Assembly: GCA_945898515.1 (NCBI GenBank)
Contig: CAMDIH010000021.1
Span: 1-33,297 of the forward strand
From: Candidatus Neomicrothrix parvicella RN1
GTDB lineage: Bacteria > Actinomycetota > Acidimicrobiia > Acidimicrobiales > VFJN01
Direction of reading: 5' to 3'
DNA length: 33,297 nucleotides
Of the stretch, positions 30,332-33,297 are shown piece after piece. The notes beneath the pieces are model-generated. The model ran no database searches. It had not been told where the DNA came from and was given only the letters and a program-made list of their open reading frames with translations. The stretch's first letter is position 1; each line of letters opens with the position of its first letter. The position numbers and the translations under genes were made by a program.

Positions 30332-31392
30332 CCCTCGCCGTGGAAACCCCCGAGCGTTCCCCGTTCCCGGTTCCCTTCGGATGGTTCTGCATCGGCTACC
30401 CCGAAGACTTTCCTCTCGCCCTACCCCGCGCCATCTTCTACTTCGATCGGCACTTGGTGGCCTGGCGTGATGAGACCGGCGAGCTCCACGTGCAGGATCC
30501 GTTCTGCCCTCACCTCGGGGCTCATCTCGGCCACGGTGGCTCGGTGGAGGGATGCGAGATCAGGTGCCCCTTCCACGGGTGGACCTTCGACGCCACCGGC
30601 ACCAACACCAACATCCCCTACTCCGAACGCGTGAACAAGAGAGACACGCTGCGCACCTTCCCGGTGATGGAAGTGAATGGTGTGAGCCTCGTCTGGTATC
30701 ACCCCGACGCCGCGGTGGAGCCGATGTGGGAGATCTCCCCCCTCGCGGAGTTTCACGGTGATCCGGAGTGGTCCACGAACGTTCGCACCGAACACACCGT
30801 GGAGGCGCCCTGGCAGGAAATGGCCGAAAACGGCGTGGACTCAGCCCACTTCCGCTTTGTCCACAACACGGCGGATGTACCGGAGTTGGTGAGTTACGAG
30901 ACCGGTTTCCCGGGCACCATGATGAAGTCGGTCCAGAAGTTCGTGACCCCCCGAGGGGTGATGGAGGGCCGCATCGACTCTGAGCAGGTAGGTCCGGGGC
31001 TGGCCATCGTGCGATTCGGCGGGATCGTGGACACGGTAAGCCTGGCGGCCACCACCCCCATCACCGCCAACCGCTGCATCACCCGCTTCAACTTCCGTTT
31101 CAAGACGATGGGCGACGAAGAGACCACCCAAAACGTGGGTCACGCCTTCGTGCGCGAAGTAAACAAGCAGTTCCTGGAGGACAAGCCAATCTGGGAACAC
31201 AAGGCCCACCTGGTGCGTCCAGCCCTGGCCGACAACGACGGTCCCTTCATGAAATTCCGTAAGTGGGCCGCCCAGTTCTATGCCGAGGGCGTCAACGCAG
31301 AACGCACGGTATTCGCCCCACCGTGGTGGCCCGAGCGCGCCGACGAGGCGCCCGCCAAAGCCACCGCCAGCGCTCGCCTCGGCGGCTCCTGA
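30328..31392 (+). CDS. KshA-like Rieske non-heme iron oxygenase
   Basis: This 354-residue oxygenase has the Rieske 2Fe-2S motif CPHLGAHLGHGG...CPFHGW (CxH and CxxH) near residues 68-90, and the catalytic iron set in NGVDSAHFRFVH (D-x2-H-x4-H) around 170. The C-terminal VNKQFLEDKPIWEHKAHLVR and FRKWAAQFYAE segments resemble 3-ketosteroid 9-alpha-hydroxylase (KshA). It would hydroxylate a steroid or similar hydrophobic ring, with electrons from a reductase not in this window. The start ATG 30328 overlaps the amidohydrolase stop, so the two are coupled and both would be under the palindrome. Confidence 0.88.
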   Translation: MTLAVETPERSPFPVPFGWFCIGYPEDFPLALPRAIFYFDRHLVAWRDETGELHVQDPFCPHLGAHLGHGGSVEGCEIRCPFHGWTFDATGTNTNIPYSERVNKRDTLRTFPVMEVNGVSLVWYHPDAAVEPMWEISPLAEFHGDPEWSTNVRTEHTVEAPWQEMAENGVDSAHFRFVHNTADVPELVSYETGFPGTMMKSVQKFVTPRGVMEGRIDSEQVGPGLAIVRFGGIVDTVSLAATTPITANRCITRFNFRFKTMGDEETTQNVGHAFVREVNKQFLEDKPIWEHKAHLVRPALADNDGPFMKFRKWAAQFYAEGVNAERTVFAPPWWPERADEAPAKATASARLGGS

Positions 31393-31435
31393 CCAGCCGG
31401 AGGCCGGGGCCCGCCGCGCCGGGTGCAGCGAATCA

Positions 31436-32197
31436 TTACCCCAGAAGGCTGCGGTCTCCCGCCGTGGCGCCCCCGTCGACGGACCATTCGGCGCCGGTGA
31501 CATAACTCGCTTCGTCCGAGGCCAGGAAGGTCACCACCTTGGCGATCTCGTCGACGTGGCCGAAACGACCCATCGGCAGGCTCTTGGCAAACAGAGTCTC
31601 GTTGGGCTCCTGGCCCGGCAGGCGGGTCATGGGCGTATCCACCCCTCCGGGGTGCAGCGAGTTCACCCGGATGCCGCGCTTGCCTAGGTCCATCGCCGCG
31701 GTCTTGGACAACCCGCGCACCGCCCACTTGCTCGACACGTAGGCCCCGAGCGCCGGCAACCCCATGATCCCGCCGTTGCTGGAAATGTTGATGATCGAGC
31801 CGCCGCCCGCCCGACGCATCGATGGCGTAACCGACTTCATACCGATCATCGTGCCCATGAGGTTCACATCGATCACCCGACGGAACTTCTCGACATCTTG
31901 GTATTCGATGGAGCCGAAATCCAAGATCCCGGCGTTGTTCACCAGCACCGTCACCGGGCCGAAGCGTTCCTCGGCGTCGGCCACCGCGGCGATCCACTCC
32001 TCTTCCGAGGTCACGTCGAGGTGGCGGTAGGCGGCCGCCGCGCCGAGGTCGGCGGCCACCGCCTCCCCTTCGGCGTCCAACACATCGGTGAGCAGCACCG
32101 ACGCCCCTTCGGCCACCGCGTGACGCGCCTCGGCCTCACCCTGCCCCCGGGCTGCCCCGGTGATGATGGCTACCTTGCCTTCCAATCGGCCCGTCAT
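31436..32197 (-). CDS. SDR, 3-alpha/20-beta-hydroxysteroid dehydrogenase type
   Basis: This 253-residue protein starts at ATG 32197, in an ATGA overlap with the thiolase gene. TGAARGQG, LLTDVLDAEGEA (NAD-type acidic residue), VNNAG, and the Ser/Tyr/Lys triad (SIINISSNGG, AYVSSKWAVRGL) are complete. From memory it is close to Rv2002 (FabG3), a 3-alpha,20-beta-hydroxysteroid dehydrogenase, in NISS, GIRVNSLHPGGVDTPMT and SYVTGAEWSVDGG. It would oxidise or reduce a hydroxysteroid or a side-chain hydroxyl in this cluster. Confidence 0.85.
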   Translation of the reverse strand: MTGRLEGKVAIITGAARGQGEAEARHAVAEGASVLLTDVLDAEGEAVAADLGAAAAYRHLDVTSEEEWIAAVADAEERFGPVTVLVNNAGILDFGSIEYQDVEKFRRVIDVNLMGTMIGMKSVTPSMRRAGGGSIINISSNGGIMGLPALGAYVSSKWAVRGLSKTAAMDLGKRGIRVNSLHPGGVDTPMTRLPGQEPNETLFAKSLPMGRFGHVDEIAKVVTFLASDEASYVTGAEWSVDGGATAGDRSLLG

Positions 32198-33297
32198 GGC
32201 TTGTCGGCGCCAACCACCCACATCGCAAAGAACTGCGAGCCTCCGCCATAGGCATGCCCAACGCCAGTGCGCGCGTCGGGAACCTGATGGTCACCGGCCA
32301 TGCCCCGCACCTGCAACGCCACCTCGGCAAAGCGCAGCATGCCCGACGCCCCAATCGGATTCGACGACAGCACCCCGCCGGACATGTTCACCGGCAGGTC
32401 TCCATCGAGCGCGGTGACGCCATCTTCGACGTACTTCCAGCCCTCTCCGCTCGGGGCGAAGTGGAGGTTCTCCAGCCACATCGGCTCGAACCAGGAGAAG
32501 GGCACATACATCTCCACGCAGTCCACCTGCCGACGGGGGTCAGTGATCCCGGCCTGCTTGTACACGTCAGCGGCACAGTCGCTCCCGCCTCGAGGCAACA
32601 CGGGATCGCGGTCGGCCGACATCGTGGGCTCGGATCGCATGGCCGTGCCCTGGACCCAAGCCACGGGCTTGGTAGACCGGTCGGCCACGACCTCACTGGC
32701 CAACACCATCGCGCAGGCCCCATCGGAACTAGGACAGGTCTCGGCGTAGCGGATCGGATCCCACAGCATCATCGAGTCCTTGATGGAGTCGAAACTGATC
32801 TCGGGTTCGTGGAGATGGGCGTAGGGGTTTTTCAGCGCATTGAGGCGATCCTTGAGGGCTACCAGGATCCCGATGTGGTCGGGCGCATTCGAGCGAGCCA
32901 TGTACGAGCGGATGTGGGGTGCGAAGTAGCCCCCCGCACCCGCGTGCAATGGCGGCTGGAACGGAATAGGCATCGACAGCGCCCACATCGCCTCGCTCTC
33001 GCTCTGTTTCTCGAAGGCCACCGTGAGCACTCGTTGATGAATACCTGCCTGCACCAACTGCGCCGCCACGATGGCCGTGGATCCGCCCACCGACCCGGCG
33101 GTGTGCACCCGGAACAGCGGCTTGCCCGTGGCCCCGAGGGCGTCGGCGAGATACAACTCCGGCATCATCACCCCCTCGAAGAAATCGGGGGCCTTGCCCA
33201 CCACCACGGCGTCGATGTCTGACCAGGTCATCTCGGCGTCGGCGAGGGCTCGAGTGGCCGCCTCCCGCACGAGACCGGCCATGGATACATCACCGCG
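32194..33297 (-). CDS. SCP-x-type thiolase (lipid-transfer protein family), N-terminus outside window
   Basis: The frame is open through the right window edge (…RGDVS-MAGLVREAA), so the N-terminal ~15-25 residues are not visible; the ATG at 33282 is internal. The protein matches Ltp-type thiolases of steroid side-chain degradation: VHTAGSVGGSTAIVAAQLVQ, the APDHIGILVALKDRLNALKN insert, PSSDGACAMVLASE, VEMYVPFSWFEP and the end GHAYGGGSQFFAMWVVG. The first-half Cys of ordinary thiolases is replaced by the HTAGSVGG stretch, as in this subfamily. It would cleave or condense acyl-CoA chains, probably with a partner DUF35 or SCP2 protein encoded elsewhere. It is upstream of and coupled to the SDR. 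Confidence 0.88.
   Translation of the reverse strand, partial: RGDVSMAGLVREAATRALADAEMTWSDIDAVVVGKAPDFFEGVMMPELYLADALGATGKPLFRVHTAGSVGGSTAIVAAQLVQAGIHQRVLTVAFEKQSESEAMWALSMPIPFQPPLHAGAGGYFAPHIRSYMARSNAPDHIGILVALKDRLNALKNPYAHLHEPEISFDSIKDSMMLWDPIRYAETCPSSDGACAMVLASEVVADRSTKPVAWVQGTAMRSEPTMSADRDPVLPRGGSDCAADVYKQAGITDPRRQVDCVEMYVPFSWFEPMWLENLHFAPSGEGWKYVEDGVTALDGDLPVNMSGGVLSSNPIGASGMLRFAEVALQVRGMAGDHQVPDARTGVGHAYGGGSQFFAMWVVGADKP

Overview
The window is chromosomal DNA of a high-GC actinobacterium, most likely of the Acidimicrobiia type. Three things point there: the block gcvH - FHA (garA-like) - MerR - bifunctional nuclease - MerR next to pgsA, which matches the order around Rv1822-Rv1832 of Mycobacterium tuberculosis; many genes that look leaderless, with a TANNNT box 6-8 nt before the start codon; and the GPDWW-QASD-KWYPPE type N-terminus of a small membrane protein. 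The lineage is inferred from gene content, not from a marker gene.

Region 1 (1-6350) is an accessory, rearranged zone. It holds a tyrosine integrase, its likely attachment junction at the 3' end of a tRNA-Pro gene, and three phased 9-bp repeats before the integrase. It also has two paralogous pentapeptide-repeat proteins, two paralogous one-blade RCC1 lipoproteins, a tandem duplication of an unknown ~80-residue protein, a degenerate HNH nuclease and several orphan small genes. Four copies of a ~25-41 bp palindromic element with the core GCCTTAGGGGGCAAC lie at the edges of these small genes, three of them in the same orientation just upstream of a gene.

Region 2 (6352-10481) is a two-gene minus-strand operon: an unusual alkylsulfatase-like metallo-beta-lactamase protein and an AtsA-type sulfatase, overlapping by ATGA.

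Region 3 (10575-21933) is housekeeping. It contains a PilZ protein with a receiver-domain protein, an SRAP (HMCES/YedK) DNA-crosslink protein, and an SDR plus a HIT protein. Divergent from these is a phosphatidyltransferase (pgsA-like) coupled to a fused nucleotidyltransferase/degenerate phosphomannomutase. The glycine-cleavage/central-carbon block follows: gcvH, garA-like, MerR, bifunctional nuclease, a lipoprotein, a second MerR and gcvT.

Region 4 (21951-28372) carries an LLM flavin monooxygenase, a SnoaL-like protein with a class II aldolase, a small zinc-ribbon protein, and gcvP behind a glycine riboswitch, then a DoxX-like protein. GcvH, GcvT and GcvP would form the glycine cleavage system, with only gcvP visibly under glycine control.

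Region 5 (28369-33297) looks like a steroid or terpenoid catabolic cluster. It has an F420-type LLM oxidoreductase divergent from an amidohydrolase + KshA-like Rieske oxygenase operon, with a perfect 40-bp palindrome between them whose centre fits the KstR operator consensus. A 3-alpha/20-beta-hydroxysteroid-dehydrogenase-like SDR and an SCP-x-type thiolase (running off the window) follow on the minus strand.
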